Position numbers and translations under genes: made by a program. A DNA stretch of 64,000 bases from Minisyncoccota bacterium. Lineage in GTDB: Bacteria > Verrucomicrobiota > Verrucomicrobiia > Methylacidiphilales > Verrucolacustridaceae. The notes beneath the pieces were generated by a model, which was not told the DNA's origin, made no database searches, and was given only the letters and a program-made list of their open reading frames with translations. The stretch is from assembly GCA_030054195.1 (NCBI GenBank), contig JASGCJ010000002.1:25777-89776 (forward strand), given 5' to 3'. Positions 41,816 through 50,670 of the stretch are shown here, one piece after another (position 1 is the first letter of the stretch; the number at the start of each line of letters is the position of its first letter).

Positions 41816-43810
41816 TTAGTCCAACAGCTCCACTGGACACTCAGGGAGAATCCTTAAAAAACTCTTCCCATAGGTCCGACTCAAGATCCTTCCATCCAAT
41901 ACCGCAATCTGACCCCGATCCTCTCGGCTTCGAATTAATCTCCCCACCCCCTGCCGAAACTTTAAAATCGCCTCAGGCAACTGCAATTCTCGAAATGGCT
42001 CTCCCCCCTTCTCCTTAATCCTCTCACACCTCGCCTCGAACAGTGGCTCATCCGGAACCGAAAACGGCAACCTCGTCAAAATCACATTCGATAGTGCCTC
42101 TCCTGGCACATCTACCCCCTGCCAAAAGCTGTCCGTTCCAAAAAGCACGCTGTCGCGGTCCTCTTTGAACTCCTTCAAGAGCCGAGTTCTCGAGCTTCCC
42201 TTATCCTGCACCAGCAACCGAAGCCCCTGCTCCTCAAACCATCCCGCCATCCCCTCCGCCGTCTTTCGGAGCATCGCTCGACTTGTAAACAGTACAAATG
42301 CCTTCCCCTTGGTCATTCCCACAAACCGCTGAATCCATCCCTCCAACGCCTCCTGAAATCTCTGCCCTTCGGAAGGCTCCGGCATCCCCTTAGGTAGATA
42401 TACCCGCATCTGACTCTCATAATCAAAAGGCGACTCCACCAAAAGTGTCTCCGCTTCTTGCGCCCCCACCCGTTTTGCAAAAAACTCCAATCCCCTTCCC
42501 ACATCCAGAGTCGCACTCGTCATAATCGTGGTGCAGTCAGGCCGAAAAACCAGATCCTCCAATCTTTCCGCCACCTCCACTGGGGAAGCGTGCAGACTCA
42601 TCTCCCCCCGGTGCGCTCTGCCCTCCTCGGGTAGCCTCCTCTCCACCCAGTACGCGTGCCCTTCCCGACTCATTTTTAAAAACTCCCCTAGTCCAAAGGC
42701 GCTCGCCTCCAACCTTCTCGCATGATCTTTCAACTCGTTCCTCTCCTCCCCATCCCCCGCATCCTCCGCCAGCTTCAGCAATTGAGCCCGCACATCCATT
42801 AAGCGTGGCCCCAACTCGCTCTTCATACCCAAGGGTTGCCTGACCCGTTTCTGGCCCGAAGCCCCCAGACCCGCACTTTCTAAAATCTCTTCAAACGCCC
42901 CCTCCAAAATCCCCAGCACTCCCAACGTGGATTTCACCGCATTTCCATCGCCGACCCTCGTCAAAACCCCTTTCTTGGTCCGGGGATGAACCAACCGCTG
43001 CAAAAGAAACCGTAGCGACCCTAGCCTCACCTCCAATCCCAACGCTTTCGCCGCCACATCTTCCACTTCATGAGCCTCGTCCAACACCAGAAAATCATTC
43101 GGGAAAAGATATCCTTCGCTTGGGGACTCTTCATTTTCCTCCGCACCCGCCAGCAACCCGAAAAGCAGCGCATGATTCAGAATCACCACGTTCGCATCTA
43201 ACACCTTCGTCCTCGCCATCTGATAAAAACATCCTGTTGGCCCCCCACAATGCCTTGGAGTGCAGGCAAACGCCTCGCTGCACACCTGCGCCCAGACCGC
43301 CGCATCCACCTGAAAATCGACATCTGAAAGGGTTCCATCCTTTGTCCGCCGTGCCCACTCCACCAACCCCTTCAACTGCTCCGCCTGACCTGTCGCAAAA
43401 AGATCCCCCTGATGCTGCTGCGCTTTTTTCAACCGATGCGGACAAAGGTAGTTCTGTCTTCCCTTGAGAAGAGCTGCCGTGAATTCAAACGGCACCAGCG
43501 ATTGAACTATCGGCACATCCTTCCCGAACAGCTGCTCCTGCAGATGAATTGTATAAGTACTGATGATCGCCTTTTTGCCCAGCTCATGAGCCGCATAAGC
43601 AGCTGGGACGAGATAGGCCAAGCTTTTGCCCGTTCCCGTTCCCGCCTCCACAACCAGGTGCTTTCGATCCTCAATAATCTCGGCTACCCGCTCCGCCATC
43701 TTTGCCTGCCCAGGCCTAGACTCATATCCCTTCGCCTTTCCCAGCTTACCCCCGTTGGAGAAAAATTCCCCCATCTGGAAAGCCAAATTCCCTTGCCCTT
43801 CTTGCCTCAT
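41816..43810 (-). CDS. DinG/YoaA-type ATP-dependent helicase with iron-sulfur cluster
   Basis: 664 residues. XPD/DinG superfamily 2 helicase: Walker A VEAGTGTGKSLAY at ~55-67, DEAH box VLDEAHEVEDVA, motif III-IV blocks TSATLDVG, and FGTDSFWQGVDVPG and GVGRLIRSREDRG in the C-terminal half. The Fe-S domain cysteines lie in NYLCPHRL, VCSEAFACTPRHCGGPTGCFY. It unwinds 5'-tailed DNA, forks or R-loops in repair. Single-gene unit; its 3' end converges with sod, 7 bases apart. Confidence 0.93.
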   Translation of the reverse strand: MRQEGQGNLAFQMGEFFSNGGKLGKAKGYESRPGQAKMAERVAEIIEDRKHLVVEAGTGTGKSLAYLVPAAYAAHELGKKAIISTYTIHLQEQLFGKDVPIVQSLVPFEFTAALLKGRQNYLCPHRLKKAQQHQGDLFATGQAEQLKGLVEWARRTKDGTLSDVDFQVDAAVWAQVCSEAFACTPRHCGGPTGCFYQMARTKVLDANVVILNHALLFGLLAGAEENEESPSEGYLFPNDFLVLDEAHEVEDVAAKALGLEVRLGSLRFLLQRLVHPRTKKGVLTRVGDGNAVKSTLGVLGILEGAFEEILESAGLGASGQKRVRQPLGMKSELGPRLMDVRAQLLKLAEDAGDGEERNELKDHARRLEASAFGLGEFLKMSREGHAYWVERRLPEEGRAHRGEMSLHASPVEVAERLEDLVFRPDCTTIMTSATLDVGRGLEFFAKRVGAQEAETLLVESPFDYESQMRVYLPKGMPEPSEGQRFQEALEGWIQRFVGMTKGKAFVLFTSRAMLRKTAEGMAGWFEEQGLRLLVQDKGSSRTRLLKEFKEDRDSVLFGTDSFWQGVDVPGEALSNVILTRLPFSVPDEPLFEARCERIKEKGGEPFRELQLPEAILKFRQGVGRLIRSREDRGQIAVLDGRILSRTYGKSFLRILPECPVELLD

Positions 43811-43939
43811 AAAAACCGTCCCTGGTACTTAGATTGGTGGGCCACAAGAAATTTCACTCTCTAGGTATGGAAGGACTGGAGTCACTTTGCGAGTCCTCCC
43901 CAAAGCGAATTCCACACGCCAAGAAAAAGACTTTTTTGC

Positions 43940-44473
43940 CTAACCCTCCAGACAACTCCAAAACATCCCACAAGGCCCCGTACAAAGCATGGGCATCTTG
44001 GCATCTCTATCTGCAGGCTTTTCCCCTGCCCACAGGACAGCCTTGAGACATCGTTTCTTGCAATTTTCCTCGATCACTCTTCGAGGCATATCCCCTGCTT
44101 GCGATACCTTGCTCCGAACCCGCTCGGTCTGCTTCGTCAATACATCATCCCATATTTGAAATTTCAGTTTTCCATGTTTCCATGCCTCAGCGTTTCCCCA
44201 CAGGCCAGGATAAATAACCTCCATCCCCTCGCGAAACTCCGTCACGCTGTTGGCGTCATACTGCCAACCCGAAACTAGATTTCCTTCACTTCGAAGAGGT
44301 CGATACTTTCCTCGCTCATCCCAACGCACCACCTCCTCCAATTCGTCCAGGGTCGCTACGCTGCGTAACTGTCCAACCGCGTCTTGATCCTGAATATGCC
44401 TGACCACCCAACCCTTCTCATTCTTAATCCAGCACACTTGCCCCATTTCGCCTGCTTCATACATCGTTTCCAT
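43940..44473 (-). CDS. DR2241-like putative 4Fe-4S protein
   Basis: 177 residues. The N-terminal ~125 residues have no motif I know. The C-terminus carries five cysteines in two clusters, CKKRC at ~138 and CTGPCGMFWSC near the end, separated by AVLWAGEKPADR. It lies 6 bases after a CbiX-type gene. In Deinococcus DR2241 a sirohydrochlorin-chelatase-like domain is fused with a domain that binds a 4Fe-4S cluster; here the two seem to be separate genes. The identification rests on the pairing and the Cys pattern. Confidence 0.6.
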   Translation of the reverse strand: METMYEAGEMGQVCWIKNEKGWVVRHIQDQDAVGQLRSVATLDELEEVVRWDERGKYRPLRSEGNLVSGWQYDANSVTEFREGMEVIYPGLWGNAEAWKHGKLKFQIWDDVLTKQTERVRSKVSQAGDMPRRVIEENCKKRCLKAVLWAGEKPADRDAKMPMLCTGPCGMFWSCLEG

Positions 44474-44479
44474 GACGAT

Positions 44480-45226
44480 TTACTTTGAAGCCTTGGCTAC
44501 TGCCAATTCGATAATCATTTCTTCGACTTCTTCCGGCCTTCCCAAGGGCTCGCCATAACCCACCTCACCCTTTTCAGATTCATACCAACCTTCCCCCGCG
44601 CCCGATATCCCCAAAAGTTCTGGTACATCCTCCGAACCATGCAATCCCCCAGCCAAAAAGTGAGGCAATACCACCACTGGCCCTTCCTGAATGAGAACTC
44701 TCCAGTCTGCAATCTTTGGGTCCTCCTCCAGAAATACAGCCCGAGCTGTCCGATAACCGTCTTTCGCCAATTGCTCGGCTAAATCTACTGCCGCCACTCG
44801 TGAACCTGCATGCAGTGGGGTTCCATGACTCGCCACCAGAAGGCTCACCTGATTGGGTTTCCAGCTCTTTGCCGCCAACAAGCGTTCTGCCCGCTTTTGA
44901 AAATGACTAAGTATCTCTGACCTCATTCCGATCGGTGCCGTCACTCGGCACTCCACATCCAATGTGTCCACAAATTCCCTCTGCAGAATCTTCGTGGTAA
45001 AATACCCATTCGCCAGAAACCACGGAACCACCACTACCTTTTTCGCTCCCAACCCTTGGATTGCATCCGCATAGGAGGGTTGCTCCTTCCAAAAAGCCGA
45101 CCGTACCTCGCCAAAAATCCCCCTCTCCCTGATTCGGTGCGCCGTCTCCCTCGTGAACCGACTGGACTCTGCATTTTTGGTGGAGCCGTGGCCTGCTAAA
45201 ATGAGTGCTACATCCTTAAACTGCAT
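44480..45226 (-). CDS. CbiX/sirohydrochlorin chelatase-like protein
   Basis: 248 residues with two chelatase half-domains. The first opens ALILAGHGSTKN (metal-binding His) and continues VVVVPWFLANGYFTTKIL; the second has LLVASHGTPLHAGSR and VVVLPHFLAGGLHGSEDV. Family members insert Co, Ni or Fe into sirohydrochlorin. No other cobalamin or haem genes are near, so the pathway is unclear. A TAAGAT box lies 6 bases before the ATG. Confidence 0.85.
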   Translation of the reverse strand: MQFKDVALILAGHGSTKNAESSRFTRETAHRIRERGIFGEVRSAFWKEQPSYADAIQGLGAKKVVVVPWFLANGYFTTKILQREFVDTLDVECRVTAPIGMRSEILSHFQKRAERLLAAKSWKPNQVSLLVASHGTPLHAGSRVAAVDLAEQLAKDGYRTARAVFLEEDPKIADWRVLIQEGPVVVLPHFLAGGLHGSEDVPELLGISGAGEGWYESEKGEVGYGEPLGRPEEVEEMIIELAVAKASK

Positions 45227-45286
45227 GAGGGGATCTTACCCCAAATCGCCTAAAACAAGAACCTACCGCACAACAGGCGGTGAGAG

Positions 45287-46459
45287 TTAGCGGTTTGCTT
45301 TGACCGGCACCCCTTGAGAGGCTGGCCCGCCAGAGGGGTTGGGGAAAAGCGGTGCGGGTTCGACAATCCGCGAACTTTCAGGGCGTGCCGAAACAGTAAT
45401 CGTAAATACCTGCTCTTTTCCGTCTCGCTTGACCCGAACTGGAACTTTCCCCCCTACCTCCGAAAAAAACGCCGCATCCAAAATATCGGAGGGCTCATGC
45501 ACAGGTCGTCCTCCAATTGAAATCACCTCATCCCCCATCTTCAACCCACTCTTTTCAGCAGGAGTACCCTTATAAAGCCGATCCACAAAAACTGGCGCAC
45601 CACGCTCAGGCCGGCTTCGATCAGGCATCACCCCCACTCCCATCCATCCGTGACGTGGCTCCCCAAACTTCTGAATGTCTGCCGCAACTTTTGAAGCCGC
45701 CTCAATCGGAAGAGCATAACACGCCTTACCCTCATCGATTTCTAACATAAGGACACCTACCACTTTTCCTTGGCTGTCCAAAAGCGGCCCACCAATCTGT
45801 CCTGGTTTAATCGGCAGATTCGCACGCAGGTGAGTCGTAGCAAAAAACCGCGTCAAATACTTCACATCAAACCCGGCAACAAATCCGAATGTCGGTTCCG
45901 CTTTAAGATCATAGGGAAACGCCACACTCACCACGGCCGATGCAGGTCGCAACCTCATCCCCTCGCCGAAAGCCAAATGGGGAGTCTGAGTCGCTGGAAT
46001 TTTGAGCACAGCCACTCCACTACGCGGATCCCGCCCTAAAATTTTTGCGGTAAAGGTTCTTCCGTTCACATCCACCGATACGGAGTCAGCCTGACCGACC
46101 ACCGCATACGCCGTCAGAATTGTGCCCTGCCCATCAATAAAAAATCCTGTACCTGCCAACTGCTCTGCCCCATCCGTGGCCCGCAAACGCACAACAGTAG
46201 GCACCGCCTGCTCGTACACCCCACTCACCTCGGCGGCGATCTGGTCAAAAACGCCACTCCCTTGCGACATTGGAGCCTTGGGTGCTGAGGGCTCGAAAGA
46301 AGCCGACGCAGGAGGAACTAAATCTTGGGTTACTGAAACGGAGACAGGACCCGAGTGATGAGCCAAATAGTAGGCTCGCCCACCGATCAACCCCGTAAAA
46401 GCAACGAGGAGGACAAGGAGGGATAGAAAAACGTATTTAAAACGCGAGACGGGAATCAT
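45287..46459 (-). CDS. HtrA-like membrane-anchored S1C pseudoprotease with PDZ domain
   Basis: 390 residues: an N-terminal anchor (VFLSLLVLLVAFTGLIGG), a low-complexity linker, a trypsin-like domain (~80-250) and one PDZ domain (~265-365; GTPAEKSGLKMGDEVISIGG). The fold markers are clear, but all three catalytic positions are changed: LTNAHVV is LTAYAVV (His to Ala119), TDLA is SGVA (Asp to Gly148), GNSGGPL is GQIGGPL (Ser to Ile222). It therefore cannot act as a serine protease and is probably a binding or sensing protein. ATG 46459 (alternative 46480) overlaps the end of the anti-sigma-like gene. Confidence 0.88.
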   Translation of the reverse strand: MIPVSRFKYVFLSLLVLLVAFTGLIGGRAYYLAHHSGPVSVSVTQDLVPPASASFEPSAPKAPMSQGSGVFDQIAAEVSGVYEQAVPTVVRLRATDGAEQLAGTGFFIDGQGTILTAYAVVGQADSVSVDVNGRTFTAKILGRDPRSGVAVLKIPATQTPHLAFGEGMRLRPASAVVSVAFPYDLKAEPTFGFVAGFDVKYLTRFFATTHLRANLPIKPGQIGGPLLDSQGKVVGVLMLEIDEGKACYALPIEAASKVAADIQKFGEPRHGWMGVGVMPDRSRPERGAPVFVDRLYKGTPAEKSGLKMGDEVISIGGRPVHEPSDILDAAFFSEVGGKVPVRVKRDGKEQVFTITVSARPESSRIVEPAPLFPNPSGGPASQGVPVKANR

Positions 46460-46901
46460 AAGCCACCGCACCGTGCCCATTTACATAGAGGGGCCGAAGC
46501 TGAGTCCCTTCCCCGCCAGCCGCTGTTTCAATCAGCTCAGGCTGAATTTGCAGAGAATCGTCTACCGAATTCGCCGCTACAATAATTCCCTTGGCATGCG
46601 CAACTTTTCCGTCTGCCAGAGGCGTAATTCCTGGCGCCACAGGTCCTAGGAAAAATGCAACTCCAGCAATCAAACATGCAACCGACCCTGCAACCGTGGC
46701 CAGACGAGGTACGCCCGCGACCCAAGGCTCAAACAGGACTTCCAATACTTTCGAGTACCAAGGCTCTTCCCGTAAAATTTCCTGCCTCTGATACTGGTGG
46801 AAAGCATCCACAAATTTCTCGAAGTAGGCCTCCCCAGGGGTCTCCAATCGCTTCAACTGAAGGAGCTTTTGTAACTCTGAAAAATCTTCTTTTTGGTTCA
46901 T
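46437..46901 (-). CDS. Anti-sigma-factor-like single-pass membrane protein
   Basis: 154 residues. A charged N-terminal cytoplasmic part (DFSELQKLLQLKRLETPGEAYFEKFVDAFHQYQ), one helix at ~68-88 (LATVAGSVACLIAGVAFFLG) and a ~65-residue periplasmic tail. Position directly after an ECF sigma gene, and this topology, fit an anti-sigma factor. I see no zinc (ZAS) HxxxCxxC motif, so it would be a non-zinc type. The periplasmic tail may contact the pseudoprotease encoded next. Confidence 0.7.
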   Translation of the reverse strand: MNQKEDFSELQKLLQLKRLETPGEAYFEKFVDAFHQYQRQEILREEPWYSKVLEVLFEPWVAGVPRLATVAGSVACLIAGVAFFLGPVAPGITPLADGKVAHAKGIIVAANSVDDSLQIQPELIETAAGGEGTQLRPLYVNGHGAVAYDSRLAF

Positions 46902-46921
46902 TTGTATAGTCTTTCTATTTT

Positions 46922-47545
46922 TTACCTTCGCAGGTAGATGCCAAGCGATTTCTGAAGCTGTTTGTGAGCATAATGGAGCCTCGAACGGACCGTACCCTCG
47001 GTCGTCCCCATAATCTTCCCAATCTCAGCATGTGCAAGTCCTTGTATATCATATAAAGTTACCACTGTTCTATGTTCTTTCGACAGCCCAAGCATGGATT
47101 CGTTCAATTTATTTTGCAACTCATTGAGCATAGATGACTTAGATGGGTTGTTTCTCTGGATTGGATCAGGCATATCGTACTTTGGGAGTCCATCCTCATC
47201 GATCTCATTCAAACTCATCGCCCCCTGCCTCCTTTTTCTCTTTTCCAAGAAGTTAAAAGTCCGGTTAATCGCGATCCTGTAGATCCAAGTGTAAAACGAC
47301 GACTGCCCCCGAAACGTCGGCAAACTCCGGTACGCCTTATCAAAAACCTCCATCAACATGTCGTTGGTGTCTTCGTGGTTCGATGTCAAATGGTAGATCA
47401 CTCCATACAAACGGGACTGGAATCGCCGAATCAACTCATCGTAAGAAGCCAAATTTCCCTTCACGGTCTCCGCAACCAACTCCTCATCAGTCGGTCCGTT
47501 CTCTAAATCGATTTCCTTGGTTAAATCCACCGACATCGGTTTCAT
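46922..47545 (-). CDS. ECF RNA polymerase sigma factor (RpoE-like)
   Basis: 207 residues. Sigma region 2 (ASYDELIRRFQSRLYGVIYHLTSNHEDTNDMLMEVFDKAY, shown in part: DTNDMLMEVFDKAYRSL; FRGQSSFYTWIYRIAIN) and region 4 (GLSKEHRTVVTLYDIQGLAHAEIG, and EIGKIMGTTEGTVRSRLHYA) are complete. It is likely to control an envelope regulon together with the anti-sigma-like protein next to it. ATG 47545 has a GGGGTGG stretch about 8 bases upstream; an ATG at 47563 and one at 47536 are also possible. Confidence 0.9.
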   Translation of the reverse strand: MKPMSVDLTKEIDLENGPTDEELVAETVKGNLASYDELIRRFQSRLYGVIYHLTSNHEDTNDMLMEVFDKAYRSLPTFRGQSSFYTWIYRIAINRTFNFLEKRKRRQGAMSLNEIDEDGLPKYDMPDPIQRNNPSKSSMLNELQNKLNESMLGLSKEHRTVVTLYDIQGLAHAEIGKIMGTTEGTVRSRLHYAHKQLQKSLGIYLRR

Positions 47546-47607
47546 CCTATCGCCCACCCCCATAGATCGAAAAGGTCAATCCACCCCGACCTCCACCCAA
47601 TTTCGTC

Positions 47608-48624
47608 CTACTCGTCGCTGGCTGTTTTCAAATACCCCTGCAACCGATCCGTCATACTCGTCAGCTTCTTCGCTTCCCCACCCTCTCCCAAAACTTTCAG
47701 ATCCCCTTTCGCCCTTTCCAATAGTTCCACAGCTTTTCGAAGTGCGAATTTCAGCCCCCCCGCCTCTTTCACCTTTTCAGCCACACCCCCCACACCCTCC
47801 TCCCCGACCAACTGGGTCCTCAACTTCTCCGAATCCTCTTTCGGCAGCGTCTGCAAAGCATGCAATACAGGCAAGGTCCACTTCCCCTTCCTCAAATCAG
47901 TTCCTAACGTTTTGCCACTCTCCTCGTCCGTTCCAAATAAATCCAAACAATCATCATAGATCTGATATGCCACTCCCAACTGCTGGCCAAATGATCGTGC
48001 CGCCTCCCGCTTTACCTCCGCCGCACCATAAACGATAAAAGGCACTTCCGCCGCAACCCGAAAGAGTGCCCCCGTCTTTAATCCCACCACATGCAGGTAA
48101 TCCATCGTCGACAGTTTTAAGTCAAAGCGCCGTTGCGTTTGTAGAATCTCTCCCTCACACAGATTTCTGGACGCTTCAGCAATCTTTCGAGCCACCTCCG
48201 CATTCTCCAATTTGGTCGCCAACTGCAGCCCATGCGCAAAGAGGGCATCCCCAAGGAGCACCGAAAGCTCCACCCCCCACTTCGCATTGCAGGTAGCCCG
48301 CGACCTACGCAAATCCGCCCGATCCAAAACATCATCATGAATTAACGAGGCCACATGCACCAACTCCACAATCACAGCCAAGTCCCGAATCGCCTCGCTC
48401 CACCCCCCCGCGACTTTCCCTGCCAACAAAACCAGCGCAGGCCGCAACCTCTTTCCCCCACCCTCAAGCGCATACCGCACATACGCCTCAGCCCCAGAAT
48501 CAAACAACGACGCTTGATGCACAATCCGCCTCTCCACCTCTTTCAACTCCTGCTCCAACTCCGGATCCGCCCCCAGCCAATCTGGCTTAGGCTTTAACCC
48601 CGTGCGGCTTCCAAAACTCTGCAT
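47608..48624 (-). CDS. ispB: Polyprenyl diphosphate synthase
   Basis: 338 residues. Trans-type prenyltransferase: first Asp-rich motif in LIHDDVLDRADLRR and second in YQIYDDCLDLFG, with GGKRLRPALVLL near residue 55. Chain length (octa-, nona-prenyl etc., for quinone side chains) depends on residues before the first motif, A-S-L-I at 83-86, and cannot be fixed by eye. ispB is given as a functional class name. ATG 48624 lies 6 bases after a promoter -10 box. Confidence 0.9.
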   Translation of the reverse strand: MQSFGSRTGLKPKPDWLGADPELEQELKEVERRIVHQASLFDSGAEAYVRYALEGGGKRLRPALVLLAGKVAGGWSEAIRDLAVIVELVHVASLIHDDVLDRADLRRSRATCNAKWGVELSVLLGDALFAHGLQLATKLENAEVARKIAEASRNLCEGEILQTQRRFDLKLSTMDYLHVVGLKTGALFRVAAEVPFIVYGAAEVKREAARSFGQQLGVAYQIYDDCLDLFGTDEESGKTLGTDLRKGKWTLPVLHALQTLPKEDSEKLRTQLVGEEGVGGVAEKVKEAGGLKFALRKAVELLERAKGDLKVLGEGGEAKKLTSMTDRLQGYLKTASDE

Positions 48625-48630
48625 ATTAAA

Positions 48631-48658
48631 AACCTAGAAAGGAGATGCTCGAAGTCAA
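48631..48658 (-). promoter_or_regulatory. Sigma70-like promoter of the polyprenyl diphosphate synthase gene
   Basis: Minus strand: -35 TTGACT (48658-48653), 16-base spacer, -10 TAGGTT (48636-48631), then 6 bases to ATG 48624. The transcript would start at or about the ATG. Confidence 0.45.
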
Positions 48659-48713
48659 ATATCCAAGGTCATCCAGCCTTTCTAATTTTCCCTCTTCATC
48701 ATAATCTCCCAAC

Positions 48714-49748
48714 ATGTATCCGGCCCTATCTGCACTCATCCTGGCCCTCCTCCTGACCTCCTGTTCCCAGCCCGACGGTCGCATTGCCCAAAGCGCCCAC
48801 CAACTCTTGGAACAGGGAAAACTCCAACAGGCCCAAGAATCCCTCCAAGACGGTTTCCGCCAATTCCCTCAAAGCATCGCCCTTCGCCAAGAAAGACTTC
48901 ACCTCAACCTGCTCGCAGGCCAACCAGAGCTAGCGGCAGCCGAGGCCCAGCAAATGCTACAAACCCAACCTTCAGCCCAACCCTACCGCCTCCCCCTTCG
49001 CGATCCCTCCCCAGCGATTCGCTCCCTCGCCGTCCGCGCGTTCGCACTCGCCCCACCCCAACACCCCTCTTCCCTCTCCGTTCTTCGCACCGCACTCCGT
49101 GACCCTGATCCGACCGTTCGCCGCGAATCCATCGAAGCCACCCGCATTCTTACCACCCCCCAAGCCACCCCAATTCTCCGTCAAGCCACCCAAGATCCCG
49201 ATTGGCTCACCCGCGCATCCGCTGCCCGACTCCTCGGAAACCGCGCCGACCCCACCGCGATCCCGACTCTCTTCTCCATGCTGCAAGACAAAGACTCCTA
49301 TGTTCGCCGCTTCGCCCGACGATCTCTTTTGGAACTCTCCATTGTGGCAAAACCCGATGCCTACCTCCCTGCGCTTCAATCCAAAGATCGCACCACACAA
49401 GTCGTCGCCGCACTTGCCCTCGCCCGTCTCAATGACGGTCGCGGTCTGGATATTCTTCTGGCTGAAATGGCCAATCCTCTTGGCGTCGAACGAATTGAAG
49501 GAGTCAAATCCGCAGTCCGCATCCAAGACCCCAGAGTCCTACCCGCTGTCCGTGCCGCAACTTCCGATCAAGATTCACAGGTTCGCATGGTCGCTCTCAT
49601 CGCCCTCGGTCTTTTGCAAGACAAAGAGTCAGCGCCCCTCATGAAAAAAATTCAGAGCGATACATCCGCACCTCAAGAGGTTCGCCTCGCTGCAGGCAAA
49701 GCCCTCGAACTTCTCTCACAAGCCCCAACCCAACCTAACCGCACCTAA
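48714..49748 (+). CDS. HEAT-repeat lipoprotein
   Basis: 344 residues. A lipoprotein signal MYPALSALILALLLTSC puts the lipidated cysteine at 17. Residues ~28-90 look like a TPR pair (LLEQGKLQQAQESLQDGFRQFP). From ~95 to the end there are about seven HEAT/PBS-type repeats with the VRxxAxxALxxL pattern, such as PTVRRESIEAT, YVRRFARRSLLEL and VRMVALIALGLL. Such proteins are scaffolds; the partner is unknown. Mono-cistronic, divergent from the polyprenyl synthase gene; a CATAAT box lies 8 bases before the ATG. Confidence 0.85.
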   Translation: MYPALSALILALLLTSCSQPDGRIAQSAHQLLEQGKLQQAQESLQDGFRQFPQSIALRQERLHLNLLAGQPELAAAEAQQMLQTQPSAQPYRLPLRDPSPAIRSLAVRAFALAPPQHPSSLSVLRTALRDPDPTVRRESIEATRILTTPQATPILRQATQDPDWLTRASAARLLGNRADPTAIPTLFSMLQDKDSYVRRFARRSLLELSIVAKPDAYLPALQSKDRTTQVVAALALARLNDGRGLDILLAEMANPLGVERIEGVKSAVRIQDPRVLPAVRAATSDQDSQVRMVALIALGLLQDKESAPLMKKIQSDTSAPQEVRLAAGKALELLSQAPTQPNRT

Positions 49749-49790
49749 CCCTCAACCCACTTCAAGGGGCACGATCAAATTCCCTACCTC

Positions 49791-50018
49791 TTATCGACCC
49801 AGCTCCTCCTGCTCAAAAACAATTAAATCATCCAACGCCCGCGCAAAATCCTCCATCCCCGTTGCCGGCATGATAATCCGATCCCGCCGACCCCCTACAT
49901 CTTCCGTGATTCGCAAAAAGCGTCCTCTGTCGTTCTCCTTAAGATCGAGAAAGAAAGTCTTCCTCTCAATCTGCACCTTTTCCGATCGTAATGTCCGTTC
50001 TTCTCCTCGTGGTTCCAT
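49791..50018 (-). CDS. DUF3276/PUR-like small nucleic-acid-binding protein
   Basis: 75 residues. KVQIERKTFFLDLKENDRGRFLRITED matches the PUR-repeat fold of DUF3276 proteins, which bind single-stranded nucleic acid in Bacteroidetes and PVC lineages; the tail FARALDDLIVFEQEELG is the helix. One short repeat only. Stands alone, with the trp genes upstream on the same strand 79 bases away. Confidence 0.78.
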   Translation of the reverse strand: MEPRGEERTLRSEKVQIERKTFFLDLKENDRGRFLRITEDVGGRRDRIIMPATGMEDFARALDDLIVFEQEELGR

Positions 50019-50097
50019 AGTTTCAATGCCCCTTTCGAAGTAAAATCTTACGCCCCACCCCTCCTAGCGTCAACTCAACCAACCCCTCTTCTCCCTG

Positions 50098-50661
50098 CTA
50101 AATCTTCAAGAAATTCGCCAGCAGATCCTTACCCTCTTTGCTTAAGATCGATTCGGGATGAAACTGCACCCCATGCACGGGATATTCCCGATGCCGTAAC
50201 CCCATAATCTCCCCTTCCGCAGTTTCCGCACAAACCTCCAGACAACTCGGAACCGAATTCTTTTCCACAATCAACGAGTGATACCTCGTCGCCTCGAATG
50301 GGTTCGGCAAGCCTTGGAAAACACCCTTCCCATCGTGCTGAATAGGAGATGTCTTTCCATGCATCAAACGCCCGGCCCGAACCACCTTCCCCCCATACAC
50401 CTCCCCCATGCACTGATGCCCTAAACAAACTCCTAAGATCGGAATCTTCCCACCAAACTTGCGAATCAACTCCATCGAAATTCCCGCCTCCTCAGGTCGT
50501 CCTGGCCCGGGAGAGATAACAATCTTTTGCGGCTTCATTTTCTCCACCTCGTCAGGCGTGATCGCATCATTTCGCTTCACCTGAGGATCTGCCCCCAACT
50601 CCCCAAAATATTGGACAAGATTATAGGTAAACGAGTCGTAGTTATCGATGACCAGTAACAT
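50098..50661 (-). CDS. trpG: Anthranilate/aminodeoxychorismate synthase component II (glutaminase)
   Basis: 187 residues. Class I glutamine amidotransferase: nucleophile Cys in [11 protein letters not shown], and [10 protein letters not shown] gives the His-Glu pair; [14 protein letters not shown] is the family start. It supplies ammonia to TrpE for anthranilate. It lies 9 bases after trpE. Sharing with PabB for folate synthesis is common when no separate pabA exists. Confidence 0.95.
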   Translation of the reverse strand: MLLVIDNYDSFTYNLVQYFGELGADPQVKRNDAITPDEVEKMKPQKIVISPGPGRPEEAGISMELIRKFGGKIPILGVCLGHQCMGEVYGGKVVRAGRLMHGKTSPIQHDGKGVFQGLPNPFEATRYHSLIVEKNSVPSCLEVCAETAEGEIMGLRHREYPVHGVQFHPESILSKEGKDLLANFLKI

Positions 50662-50670
50662 AGTCTGATC

